Part shown: in pieces, positions 7,913 through 17,934 of the stretch | Position numbering within the stretch: the stretch's first letter is position 1 | Layout: each line of letters opens with the position of its first letter | Assembly (NCBI GenBank): GCA_009746045.1 | Contig: RPFO01000072.1 | Span: forward strand, 1,769,269 to 1,833,268 | Direction: 5' to 3' | DNA from: Mesostigma viride | Taxonomy: Eukaryota > Streptophyta > Mesostigmatophyceae > Mesostigmatales > Mesostigmataceae | Length of the DNA: 64,000 nucleotides | Notes under the pieces: generated by a model | The model's input: only the letters and a program-made list of their open reading frames with translations | What the model was told of the DNA's origin: nothing | Database searches by the model: none | Program-made: the position numbers and the translations under genes

Positions 7913-10466
7913 ATGGAGGCTCCCGGTCCACCCACGGCCTCCAAGGCGATCAAGCTCTCGCGGAAGATGAAGTCTAAGAATTGGGACGCTCTTGACTACC
8001 CTCTCACGGCAGCTCTCGACATAATTCGACACGGTGACCAGTGGTGCGAGGCGTTGACGGAGTCCGACATCGTCAAGCCATACCTCGATTACGACCTGGG
8101 TTTCGACCACGAGGAAGCGGACCCTGGAGTCACGATTGACGAGCTGCTTAACGACATCGCCGAGAATTTCAACATCGACGCGCGCAACATCGAGGTAGCC
8201 ACGCGTGAGCCACGGTGGTGTGAGAAGAAGAACGCAAAAGGAGAAATTACGAAGCGGGTGTACAAATACTCGTTCCGTTTTTTCATCCAGAACAAGAAAG
8301 TCTTGGTGAAGGACATGGGCCGCCTGATGCAAGCGGGTCTCTTGCAAATGCCTGGATGGGACAAGGGGATTTACAAGACAAATCAGCTGCTGAACTGCAT
8401 TCACAATCGCAAGGATCCAGCAATTGACGCTCATTGTCCTCTGCTCCTGCCAGTTGACGAACAGACGCCACTCGAGGCGTTTGTTGTGCAGGTCGTGAGC
8501 GACGACGCGCAATGGCTACCGGTTGACGACCTAACCGACGGTCTCGAGCCTCCAGCAAAAAAAGGAAAAAAGTCGAGCGGTGGCAAGCGTGACGTTGGAC
8601 GCCCTTCGACGAGGGCTTTCTCCACTAGCAGCGACGAAATCACGCACCTGGACAGTGACGACATCGCCAACGTCACTTCGCGCATCGTGGCCAGGTGGAC
8701 CGAGCGTTACCCGAATTTTGAAGACCACGCGCTGGATGCTGCGAGCCTTCACTACTCGAAGGACCGTGACAACTACGTCCTGCGCACGTTCAGCCACTTG
8801 TGCCTCGGAGCTGGCCGCGAGCACGGGAGCAACCACACTTACCTCGTCGTATCGCGTGACGGCATCGTTCAGAAATGCCACGACTCGGACTGCCGCGACT
8901 TCTCGAGCGAAGTTGTCGCTCTCGGCGACGAACTCAAGTCTCTGCTTTTCCCATCCGAGGACGCCACGACATCATACATTCTCGCGCACTTCGAGAATTC
9001 TCATCGCGGTGTAGCCGAGGCCTGTGTGGTGGGATTTGCTGGGACTTGGCGGTACAGCGGTGGGTCGTTGTGGAATTTCAGGGACCACAGGTGGCGCCAG
9101 CTGATGACTGACGAACCTCTGCGGAACGCCATCGGAGATGCGGACAAGCTCAAGTTAAAGTACGAGGAGGTGGCACGCTATTTTTCTGAACGGCGTGACA
9201 AGGCCGAGCATCTAGGTGACGACAAGAAGGCGGCGTACTTTGATGCCCTGGCAGATTCCGCTGCGAAGATCTCTCGCAACTTGCGTGACGGTCCTTACAT
9301 CAACTACATCCGCAACGAGGTCAGGGCGATCATATACGCCGAGCCAACGGACTTCGTGGAGCGGCTAGACCGGAATCCATACCTCCTGTGCTTCACTAAC
9401 GGGGTGCTGGAACTTACTACAATGACCCTGCGCCCTGGACGGCCCGACGACATGCTTTCCAAGCAGATGAGAATTCCCTACACGCCAGACGCCGACACTT
9501 GTGCTATGGAAGTGAAGTTGGAGGAAATTTTCCCAGACGAGGTGACCCGGGCCCACTTTAAGCGTTTCCTTGGCTCACTGATGGTGGGGGACAATCGTGA
9601 CGAGCAAGGATACTTTTGGAAGGGTTCAGGACGGAACGGGAAGGGCTTCCTGATGAAAGTAATCAGAGAGGCATACGGCGACAATGCGGACACCGTTCGT
9701 ACTGCTTTCTACACTTCGCAGGAGCGGGACAGTGATGTGGCGACGCCAGAAGTTTTGAGAATGCGCGGCATGCGCATCGGTTTGACGAACGAGCTCCAGC
9801 GCAACGTCCCTATTGTGGCATCAAAATTCAAGAACATCACAGGCAATGGCGTCTTGAAGGCACGCGCTCTCCACTCTAACGAGTACGTGCAATTTCCCAC
9901 GTCATTCAAGCTTATTTTGGACACAAACAACGACGTGAAATTTGACGAGCACTGCGAGGGGTTGTGGGACCGCGCTGTCATGTACCCTTTTCGTGAGCAA
10001 GTTTTGCACGCGGAAAGAGATGGCCGATGAACCTGATCGTCCGCACATGCATCTCGTGGACACCACACTGAACGAGCGTGCCAAGGAGTTTGCGTTAGGA
10101 TTGATGGCGATTTCGATTAGAGAGTGCGTAGTATACCTGGCAGCAACCAGCAAGGACGAGAGGTGGCCGCCTAGGTCGGAGGAGATGCGAGTCCTGAAGA
10201 CGGACTCGAAGGTTTCGTCTGATGGTGTGGGTGCCTTTATCGAGGAGCTAAAGAAAAGCGGCGAGCTTGTCAAGTGCAGCGGAGAGGCAGTGCCTGTAAA
10301 GGTTCTTCTCGACGAGTACATTGCTTCGACTGGTATGGATAGCTACAAGGCGAAATTATTTGGAGACGAGGCAAAGGCGGTTCTGGGCTGCAGGCTGACT
10401 CAGTACAAGTTGAGCGACGGTTCCAGGCCGAATTGTTTTATTGGATGGCGGTATTGCCCTTCGTAA
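7913..10466 (+). pseudogene. AEP primase-D5 (SF3) helicase fusion with one frameshift
   Basis: This is the replication protein of the element. The ATG at 7913 has a strong Kozak context (ACCACCATGG) and is preferred over the open upstream Met at 7763. Residues about 20-200 form an archaeo-eukaryotic primase domain, with the metal-binding Asp pair in YLDYD (residues 59 and 61) and a YKYSFRFFI strand. A His/Cys zinc-like segment (HGSNHTYL to KCHDSDC) follows near 305-330, then a D5-type N-domain and an SF3 helicase with Walker A GSGRNGKG at 571-578, a Walker B-like NELQ, and a C-terminal RAVMYPF. The frame hits a stop at 10028-10030. A frame one base further on continues the winged C-terminal part (HLVDTTLNERAKEFALG) to 10466. 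A single-base insertion or sequencing error near 10010-10020 is the simplest explanation. Confidence 0.82.
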
Positions 10467-11400
10467 GTAATATTTTAATGAAACGATTTTTCACGTGTCA
10501 ATCGATGGTCCTTCCGCTTTCAGATGGACCCCCAGACGTCACCTCACCCCGCCGCGCGGCCCTCGCCGGGTCCGCCAACTCCCACGCACTGCTCGACCCT
10601 CCAGCACCTTACTAAATTTACTAAGCTAACTACAGGTTTTGGGTTTTGTCTGCGGGAAATTATGCAAGCGTGTGCATGCACTCTCACTCACATCGAATAA
10701 AACCTCCATTTCCAACTGAAAATATCAATTTAGTAGTAAATATAGTTTCCCACGAGAAAACACAGCAAGCCCTCACAACCAACCGAGGCCCACCACCACC
10801 TGGCAGTCCCGCCACTGCTTGGCAGTCCGCGCCCCTCCGCCGCACCCCCGCTGGCCGGCCCCCATGGCCTTTCCCGTGGGAGATGTATTTATTGGTCATT
10901 TTGCCGTGGGAAACTATGTTTTCATAACCATTTGTCGTGGGAGACTATATTTACTAAGTTTTTTGGGGGTTCTTTTTTGGGAAATTCAGGTGCACACCTG
11001 AATTAATTTCCTAGGAATAAAACCCAAAACCCATAGTAAACTTAGTAAACATAGTCTCCCACGGGAAATGACTTAGTCCCATATCCCACACGCCTCACCC
11101 TCTTATGGCATGGTGGGACTGGATCACAACCGACCTCATGGCAGGTGGCTTGAATTTCCTAGAAAAAAAACCCAAAACCCATAGTAAACTTAGTAAATTT
11201 AGTCACCCTGGGATGCCAGCATAAGAGTCTACCACCATGGTCACTATAAGGTCACTATAGCTACCCTGTACCACACAGCACCTGTAGCACCTTGACCTAA
11301 TGGCAGCTGGCTTGAATTTCCTAGAAAAAAAACCAAAAAACCATAGTAAACTTAGTAAATTTAGTCACAGTGGGAGGGTGATAGCCAGGGTGGGGGGATG
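10467..11400. repeat. Right flank of viral element: inverted and direct AT-rich repeats
   Basis: No gene is supported here. A motif pairing GTGGGA(G/A)ACTAT with TTTACTAAG and a TTTTGGGTTT-like run occurs several times. At 10935-10975 and 11020-11066 two copies face each other as an imperfect inverted repeat. Related direct copies (CCATAGTAAACTTAGTAAA) start near 11180 and 11341. TCCCACG/CGTGGGA cores occur at 10749, 10873, 10904, 10935 and 11056. The region may contain the right terminus of the viral element, but the left terminus is outside the window, so a terminal inverted repeat cannot be confirmed. Confidence 0.5.
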
Positions 11401-11422
11401 CCGTGGGTGTCTGGAGACGGTG

Positions 11423-11484
11423 TTAGGGTTTAGGGTTTAGGGTTTAGGGTTTAGGGTTTAGGGTTTAGGGTTTAGGGTTTAGGG
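11423..11484 (+). repeat. Interstitial plant-type telomere repeat (TTTAGGG)n
   Basis: This is an uninterrupted run of almost nine units of TTTAGGG, the Arabidopsis-type telomere repeat used across most of the green lineage. It lies about 1 kb beyond the viral primase and about 10 kb before the next transposon end, so it is interstitial in this assembly. It may record an ancient chromosome end, a double-strand break healed by telomerase, or the end of an inserted element. Confidence 0.9.
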
Positions 11485-11904
11485 TGATACCCCACCCCAG
11501 GCCGCGGTCACTATAGGGTCACTATAGGGGTGGCAGATGCCAGCATAAGGCTGGTGCCCTTCTGTGAGCCGCGATGACGGAATGATGACGGAATGATGAT
11601 GAAAGCTAATTAATTAATTAATGGTCAAATTAAAGGCAATCATGGTACATGAAGCAAGACAAATCATGCCTGGACGCATGGCGATGTAGGAGCCCCCCCT
11701 CCCCCACGCCAGGAGGACTTCAGGGGTGCGTGACTGAGTAGAGTAGTTAGGATTTTGTATTACGAGAGACAACTTTGTATATTATCAAGGAGACAACTTT
11801 GTATATAAGATTAGAGTGAGATCAGCTAGTCTTCGCGGCTCAGTTCTAATGCACCCACCCCCATCAGTCCATGGAATACGTGCTCCTGCTCCAGATCCTT
11901 AATT
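11485..11904. other. Non-coding stretch, no gene seen
   Basis: This stretch contains two short direct repeats (GGTCACTATAGG, also seen near 11240), a (TTAA/TAAT) run near 11610, a poly-C stretch near 11693 and two copies of GAGACAACTTTGTATAT near 11768-11805. No frame of convincing composition is present. Confidence 0.5.
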
Positions 11905-12107
11905 AAGGCCAAAATGAGTCCCTTCCAAACAACGTTTGCACTTAGATAGTTAGACGAATTATGCCCGACGAAGCTGGAACTTAACAGCCACAATGAATTA
12001 CGGTTGTTCAGACCTTGTACAACGCCTCAGGGCATTTGGAGCCCTGAATGGTAACAAATGCTAACAAGGTAGTGTTGCTATCAATAATGATTTTAAAAAT
12101 TAATATG
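11905..12107 (+). repeat. CACCCA-family dispersed repeat, copy A, 5' part
   Basis: This segment matches 17935-18110 (shared GACCTTGTACAA, ATTTGGAGCCCT, ACAAATGCTA). It is the left part of copy A of a long dispersed repeat. The repeat resumes at 14254 after an intervening pair of retroelement insertions. Confidence 0.6.
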
Positions 12108-12178
12108 ATGTCATTAATTAATTAATTAGTTATCAACATCACTCCGTTGGGAGTAAATGTAGCACATATCCCTGAAAA

Positions 12179-14141
12179 GCCACGAGCCACGAGCCACGAG
12201 GTAGCCATGGCTGTCGGAGCTCATAACTTTCATGTTTGAGCGCCGAATTCAGCTGTGAATATCACAATCGCTTCGTCTTTCTAAGACGCACATGCTGATA
12301 TAATTTTCCGACGCTATTACGCAATATACGATGAGCAAACGCCTCTCGACGCAACGCAGCCTGGCGGCTGCGCTCGGCAATGAAAATACGCCTGCAGCTT
12401 CGGCTGCAGCTTCGCCCACCGGCCCAGATGGCAACGGTGACACTAGTAGTGCACTGGTGCTCGCCCAGCCTCCCGGGCTCGCCTCGCCATCAGCCTCGCC
12501 TGAACCTAAGCGCAGTCGCTCTGCTGAGCCGCCCTGGGAAGAGCGCTCCTTTGACGTCAACAGCCCCGACTTCTGGCAGCGCAGCCCCGGTTGGATTATG
12601 GAAGACTTTTATTACGGCAATCACGCCTCGCTTCTAGCCCTGTGCGTGTACCTCACGTCCCACAACCGTGGCCGCTGGCCTGGTGACGGCAGGCTTGTCG
12701 ACCCCGCCGAGGCTCTCCCCATCATTCACCGCATGCCTCGCCCCAAGCTTCAACGCTTCGCCCTCTGCTCCCTTGTTGGACGCTCCGAATCCGAGATCTG
12801 GGCTCCCAAACCGCCCCCCTTCCCCTCCGAAGCCTCCATCCGCACCATCCTCAAGGAAGCTTTCGAGCAGCACGTGACCCCTCTTGCCGCAGATGTGGCG
12901 GCACTTGGCGGCACGCTGGCTGCTGAGCTCCCCACCATCCCCACCGCCACCGCCACCCTCCTCGCCTCCACCCCCCCCCCCTCCGCCTCCACCGACTCCA
13001 TCACCGCCCAGCTCCGCGACATCGACCAGCGCCTCAAGGATAATGCAATCGCTATCGAGGTCTTGCAGAACACAGCCGGCCTCACCGCCCAGGCAGTGAA
13101 GGACATTGCCGCCAAGCCAGCCCCGGCTGGCCTGGCCGGCGATGCTCCTCCCATCACGACCTGGGCGGACATGCTTAAGCAACATACCACCTCCACCACC
13201 TCCGCCGTCGCAGCCCAGCTCCAGCGGCAGACGCTCGACCTCCGCGAGGAGGCCGAGCTCGCCAAGCGCAGCCTCAACGTCATTGTCAAGAATCTCAAGA
13301 TGGAGGAAGGTGAGAATTCCGAGAAGCTTGCGCGTGCTTTTGAGAGAGAAATCCTTGATCGCATGGGCCTTACTGGTGAGATCGAGCTGGCCGCCCACCG
13401 CCTTCCCCGCGCGCGGGGTAAGGCAGGGCCGCCCCCGCTCCTTCTCACCTTTAAGACCCCGGCGGACAAGATTTCTTTTCTCAGACGCCGCAAGCGGCTC
13501 GAGAAGACTCTCTTCACCCTTGACGACGACTTGACCCTGGCACAGCAACAACGGCGACGGGAGCTATGGCAGACCTACCTCCAGCTCCGGCAGACCAAGG
13601 CGGGCCAGCCGGTGTACTGGAAGGGGGCGGCCATCTACGTCGGCCACAAGCCCTGGCAAGCGACCCCCTCGACCACCGCGGCCCCAGCAACTCCAGCCCC
13701 AGCCTAGGGGAATACAGCAGTAGTGTAGAATAGTTAGACAGTGGCCTTGTACATGCCCGCCTAATACAAGCACTATACCAGCTGAGGCCTAGCCTTTTTA
13801 GTCATGTACATGTGTGCCTATGATGTGCCACACTCCAGACGATGCCTAGCCTTATTTAGTAATGCTGTGCCCATGCAGGGAGTCACTCTCTGCTGAGAAG
13901 CCATGCCATAGCTCTTGAATAGCCATGATGATCTTCCCCCTCACAGGCATGCTCCCCCCTTACCCGGGCATAGCGTGATAGACCATGAGGGTGCGGGTGC
14001 CCTGGTGCACCTAGAGCAAGTGTTGTTTACATTCCCACCCTTGCAGGAAGTAGCTTAGAATGTATTATAGGCTCATATGCCCCTTCTCAGGGCTATGTGC
14101 TACATATACTCCCAACGGAGTTATGTTCCTAATTAATTAAT
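12179..14141 (+). mobile_element. ORF1-only non-LTR retroelement, full-length copy 1
   Basis: The 1963-bp element begins with GCCACGAG repeats, has an about 150-bp leader, one long ORF, an about 430-bp 3' region and a (TAAT)n tail. It is flanked by CCCTGAAAA (12170-12178) and CCCTGAGAA (14142-14150), a 9-bp target-site duplication with one mismatch. It carries no reverse transcriptase or endonuclease. Copy 2 (32723-34690) is nearly identical over its whole length, so the unit mobilises as a discrete element, presumably in trans using a LINE machinery. It resembles the half-LINE (HAL1) arrangement of mammals in having only ORF1. Confidence 0.8.
12331..13707 (+). CDS. L1 ORF1p-like RNA-binding protein (458 aa)
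   Basis: This is the single intact ORF of element copy 1. The N-terminal about 75 residues are Ala/Ser/Pro-rich and disordered. A middle region (about 85-185) contains a conserved Trp/Leu-rich segment (FWQRSPGWIMEDF, HNRGRWPGDGR). Residues about 225-330 are helical and could trimerise. The C-terminal about 120 residues match the L1 ORF1/Transposase_22 fold: RSLNVIVKNLKMEEGEN (RRM strand), HRLPRARGK, then LFTLDDDLTLAQQQRRREL and a terminal domain ending VYWKGAAIYVG. Such proteins bind element RNA and act as nucleic-acid chaperones in retrotransposition. The frame has no stops, unlike copy 2. Assignment is by motif recognition. Confidence 0.72.
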   Translation: MSKRLSTQRSLAAALGNENTPAASAAASPTGPDGNGDTSSALVLAQPPGLASPSASPEPKRSRSAEPPWEERSFDVNSPDFWQRSPGWIMEDFYYGNHASLLALCVYLTSHNRGRWPGDGRLVDPAEALPIIHRMPRPKLQRFALCSLVGRSESEIWAPKPPPFPSEASIRTILKEAFEQHVTPLAADVAALGGTLAAELPTIPTATATLLASTPPPSASTDSITAQLRDIDQRLKDNAIAIEVLQNTAGLTAQAVKDIAAKPAPAGLAGDAPPITTWADMLKQHTTSTTSAVAAQLQRQTLDLREEAELAKRSLNVIVKNLKMEEGENSEKLARAFEREILDRMGLTGEIELAAHRLPRARGKAGPPPLLLTFKTPADKISFLRRRKRLEKTLFTLDDDLTLAQQQRRRELWQTYLQLRQTKAGQPVYWKGAAIYVGHKPWQATPSTTAAPATPAPA

Positions 14142-14253
14142 CCCTGAGAAGGGGCATATGGCTTTTAATACATTCTAGGCTACTTCATGCAAGGGTGGGA
14201 ATGTAAGCTACCACTGCTCTAGGTGCACCAGGGCACCTGCACCACCATGTCAT

Positions 14254-15650
14254 ATTACAACCAAAACTGGTCGTCATCATGCAAGCATCTGAAGCATGGT
14301 CGCAAAACTTCGTGTGCAAAATCTCATGTCATAAGGAGCCCAACATTATGACAATTGCCAGGCTTTGTAAAGATTTTTGATTTAACGATGACTACAGCAC
14401 AAACAGTGAGCGAAACCCTGGTGCATGTGAATGCCTGAGTGGCGACTGTTCCTAACAGAATGCAAGATGTAAGGTAGACATTGCGAGTATGCCACAAATG
14501 TGTGATGTGCAGTGCACATGCATGTGAGCTACCATGGTCCGGATTCTCCCGATTTCTGGCCTGCGCTGGTTGTCTCCTTGATGTATACCCCATGACACCA
14601 TACTTCTAAACTACTTAAGAACCTTGGCACATTGCAAAATGGGAAAGAAAGCTGAACAATACATGCAACATCACTCACTAACACAGCCATGTGATTGCTA
14701 CCAACACGTACCATGTACATCCTGTGTGAAATTATTGGCAACGACACGCCAAGCAAACGCCAAGGTATAGTATAACTGCGACAGGCTGGCACATGTCACC
14801 TGGCATCCACGTATGCTCACCCCAAGGCATTGGCATATCCCCATGTCTATATCCGTTGCCCTTTGTGCGTACCGAGTCACCCATGCAGTCACCCACCCAT
14901 GCATCCACCTGGCCCACCCACACAAGTACTCATACACTTGCGCACCTGAGTACCCAGCCACCCACTGGTCCACCCACCCGGTGACCCAGCCAGCCAGCCA
15001 CGCACCTACTAAACCAACCTATCTAACCACTCGTGCACCCAGGCACCCAGCCACATACCCACCCACTGGGACATCCACCCACCCAGCTAGCCACATATGC
15101 AATCTACCCACCTAGGCAATAAGGAGGCATTCACCCATCCTTTTATCCAGGCACCCATTACTAAAACCACGCAGCCACCTAACCACCCAGCCAGCTGGCC
15201 CCATGTGTGCCCACCAGGCCGCCCACCCCTGACCCACCCACGCCCCTTCCCACTCGACCACTCTTTCCCCCCATACCCTTATACCCACCGACCTGCACCC
15301 ACTCACCCTCACACATCCACATCCTCTCAGCCAGTCACCCACCCATCTCACCCCTAACATGCACAGCCCTCCACCCGCGATAGGTGAGTCGATCCCAACT
15401 ACAAAACCACCCACCCACCCATATCCGTGCACCCACCCACCCATCTACCTTCCCCATCGCTCACCCCACCCACTTCTAATCACAGCTACACATCCACCCG
15501 CCACAAACCAACGGTGCAAATCCTCCAGCCCATGCAACAGTTTCACTCAGGCATCCAACAATGCACCCACCTAGGAGTTCCCAAACCCCGTCGATCCCCC
15601 AGCCACCTGGCGATTCACTTATAAGCAACCACCCTTGCACCCATCCACCC
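14254..15650 (+). repeat. CACCCA-family dispersed repeat, copy A, 3' part
   Basis: This segment aligns with 18165-19640. It starts in CCAAAACT-containing DNA, passes through a shared unique part (CCCATGACACC, ACTTGGCACATTGCAAAATG) and ends in a long CACCCA/CCACC-rich minisatellite (about 14870-15650). The proline/threonine/histidine-rich frames within it are a by-product of base composition. A 44-bp insert near 14537-14580 is absent from copy B. Confidence 0.65.
14537..14580 (+). repeat. 44-bp dispersed micro-repeat, copy 1
   Basis: This segment (core TCTCCCGATTTCTGGCCTGC, then GCTGGTTGTCTCC) is missing at the equivalent place in repeat copy B (near 18500). It recurs at 60029-60072 and, reversed, at about 50155-50202. 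See the copy at 60029 for its target-site duplication. Confidence 0.6.
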
Positions 15651-15672
15651 ACCATAACCACCCACCCACCCG

Positions 15673-15847
15673 CCCTCCCTCCCTCCCTCCCTCCCTCCCT
15701 CCCTCCCTCCCTCCCTCCCTCCCTCCCTCCTCCCTCCCTCCCTCCCTCCCTCCCTCCCTCCCTCCCTCCTCTCCCTCCCTCCCTCCCTCCCTCCCTCCCT
15801 CCCTCCCTCCCTCCCTCCCTCCCTCCCTCCCTCCCTCCCTCCCTCCC
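15673..15847 (+). repeat. (CCCT)n microsatellite
   Basis: About 175 bp of CCCT tetranucleotide, with register breaks near 15729 and 15769. Long open frames on both strands (Leu-Pro-Pro-Ser; Gly-Arg-Glu-Gly) are artefacts of the 4-bp period. Confidence 0.95.
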
Positions 15848-17190
15848 GCCACCCCACCCACCCACCCTCTCCAACTGCATGTGGACTGCCTCTCCCAGCG
15901 ACTCGGCCAGCCGTTTGAGTGTGTTTGGGACCATATGCTGATGCCCATGGATATTACGCGCGCCATCAACCAGGCAACACCAGTGACACTTGAGCTCCTT
16001 GTTATCCTTCTCATCGGATGTACTGACGACACCCTGCACAATTACAGCTCACAAGGCAACTAACATGCTGGAGGAACGCATCCGCCGCAGTGGACGTCAG
16101 TAACGGATGTTGCAATGTTGCTGGAGGGAGGTCAATCGACCGCACCCGTACATACAAGGGGCAATTATTGATGCGTCATACCCAAAACAGGAAGAAAATG
16201 TGGCACAACTAACCTTGCCATCAACATGGATGGACGGAGTTGGAGACCAACTGCAGCGCGGCATTCGCAAGGGCACAGGCTGTGTTGTTCAGCAGGTCCA
16301 CCGCTGGACTGCCCGATGCCGAGTCCAGGTTCTTCCTTACACAAACTCTCCACAAGCGTGATTGTCGCGTCCTTGGCTGCCAACTGCGGAAAGGAGGCCA
16401 GTGCTCGCTTCAGCAGGAACTCGGCAATTGCAATCACGGTGGGCCCTGGCACGATTTGCAGGCCTACACATGCTTGCCCCGCATGTGCCTCCCCCACGTG
16501 TGCATCCACCGCAGTTGACGTGCTCGCTCGCAGCTCCCACTACCGCTGGCTTCGTTGCCATGTTCCTCCACCCGTTGCCTCTTGCATCTTAGCTGTTCCT
16601 CGCGCTTCTCCGCAGCCTCTCTTTCCCTCTCTTCCTCTCTCTTTTCTGCTGCCGTTCATGCCTTGCTCCAGATATAGATGTGGCTGCTTAGGCGTTCAAT
16701 CTGCATCACAGAATTGGACGATATGCACGTCAAAGGAAAGCCAACCAAGCAGCAACATTACCAACAATGTAGCGGGAGGGTCAGTGCAGAGGCCAGCAAC
16801 ATAACTGCCTTAGTCTTGTACTCCTACCATACACATTAGGGAAGACTGCTGGCATGGCAGCCTGCATCACAGCAATGAATTGCCGCCAACTAAAATAAGA
16901 GAGTGACTCACCGCTACTCTTCCCTGAAGCCGACTGGTCACACCTCCATTGTGGCGTTGTTTTACCACTTTAAGGCTCTTCCACAGCGTGCGATTTTGTT
17001 GATGCCATTTTCTCAATTCCTGTAGCATATATTTTGCCCCCGCCGCACGCTTCCATGGGTTGCCATGTACATCATACTTTGCTGATGCTGCAGAGAAGTC
17101 AAGCGGTTCTTTGCATTCCCTCACCTGTATTCAACGGCAACGCCAAAACGGAATGCCAACGAATGCGGAGCGGGGGAACAAGGCATAAAG
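15848..17190 (-). other. Possible exon fragments of a transposon-borne gene
   Basis: The stretch is mostly non-repetitive. On the minus strand a frame from 17124 (MRECKEPLDFSAASAKYDV, then KYMLQELRKWHQQNRTLWKS) runs to a consensus splice donor (GCG then GTGAGT) with the exon ending at 16912. The exon end encodes RVA before GTGAGT, exactly as in the candidate gene at 36312-36699 inside CACTA-2. A second minus frame near 15900-16039 (CHWCCLVDGARNIHGHQHM) also looks compositionally coding. I could not join them. They may be remains of a gene carried by CACTA-1. No function is assigned. Confidence 0.3.
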
Positions 17191-17407
17191 CAACGCATGG
17201 TGAACCGGCAGATGCTGAGGCAGACACGACAATGCACTGGGTGCATGGCAACCATGTGAACACTGATGGTAGCACTCACATGCCTAACAAGCATTTTCTT
17301 TGTTTCCCCTGGGTTAGAGTGTAAGGCCTATGCCAACCAAGGTAAACAACAAAACAACACATCCTAAACTGCCCTAACTGACATGGGCAACAAACATGGC
17401 CAATGGA
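17191..17407 (+). repeat. 217-bp direct repeat, copy 1
   Basis: Starts CAACGCATGGTGAACCGGCA and ends CATGGCCAATGGA. It matches 17544-17760 over its full length with few substitutions. The two copies are 136 bp apart. No coding content is supported. Confidence 0.85.
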
Positions 17408-17543
17408 GGACAAGGAACCAAGTAGGATCATCCAACAGGATCATGGTATTATGGCAGCTTGCATGCAGTAAATTACATCAAGCATGGTTGGCTCAGCACA
17501 TTGAAGTATTGTCACATCATTAGAACAAGGGAAAGTCAGAAAT

Positions 17544-17760
17544 CAACGCATGGTGAACCGGCAGATGATGAGGCAGACACGACAATGCACTTGGTGCATG
17601 GCAACTATGTGAACACTGATGGTAGCATTCACATGCCTAACAAGCATTTTCTCTGTTTCCCCTGGGTTAGAGTGTAAGGCCTATGCCAACCCAGCTAAAC
17701 AACAAAACAACACATCCTAAACTGCGCTAACTGACATGGGCAACAAACATGGCCAATGGA
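17544..17760 (+). repeat. 217-bp direct repeat, copy 2
   Basis: Second copy of the 17191-17407 unit, same orientation and same length. Local tandem duplication with an intervening 136-bp spacer is the likely origin. Confidence 0.85.
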
Positions 17761-17934
17761 CACAACACCTTGAAATGGCCTTTTTTTTACATAAATTATG
17801 GCCCATGGCAAGTTTATTGTCCGATTGACCTAGGATTGGATCCCACCACTCCCCGGGATGTGTCTGGCTAGTGGTGGAGTAGTTGAGTCAAAATGTTAAG
17901 TTTACATGGTACTCCCTGCTTAAGTTAACTCCAG

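Larger units (their letters stand above)
12115..14246 (-). mobile_element. 5'-truncated minus-strand tail copy of the ORF1-only retroelement, interrupted
   Basis: The flanking 7-bp ATGTCAT (12108-12114 and 14247-14253) is a target-site duplication. The inserted DNA, read on the minus strand, is only the 3' tail of the ORF1-only element (about 190 bp). Its (TAAT)n end is at 12115 and its truncated end at 14246. The full-length copy at 12179-14141 is inserted into it. 5' truncation with an intact 3' end is the signature of target-primed reverse transcription. Confidence 0.65.

Noticed and set aside
11500-11530. Phage-promoter-like TCACTATAGGG
   Set aside because: Lacks the upstream half of a T7 promoter and is part of a local repeat that also occurs near 11240.
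12634-13551. Long Gly-rich frame opposite the ORF1p-like gene (also 33174-34097)
   Set aside because: Antisense shadow of a GC-rich gene; its Gly/Glu composition mirrors the sense codons.
14005-14250. Foldback element formed by inverted tail sequences
   Set aside because: The inverted arm is better explained as a separate minus-strand tail insertion with TSD ATGTCAT, interrupted by the full-length element.
14793-15624. His/Pro/Thr-rich proteins in both CACCCA-rich regions
   Set aside because: Low-complexity minisatellite composition, no conservation of frame between copies A and B.
15476-16063. Leu-Pro-Pro-Ser and Gly-Arg-Glu-Gly proteins
   Set aside because: Product of the (CCCT)n microsatellite. 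Only the short flanking part at 15900-16039 is kept as a possible exon remnant.
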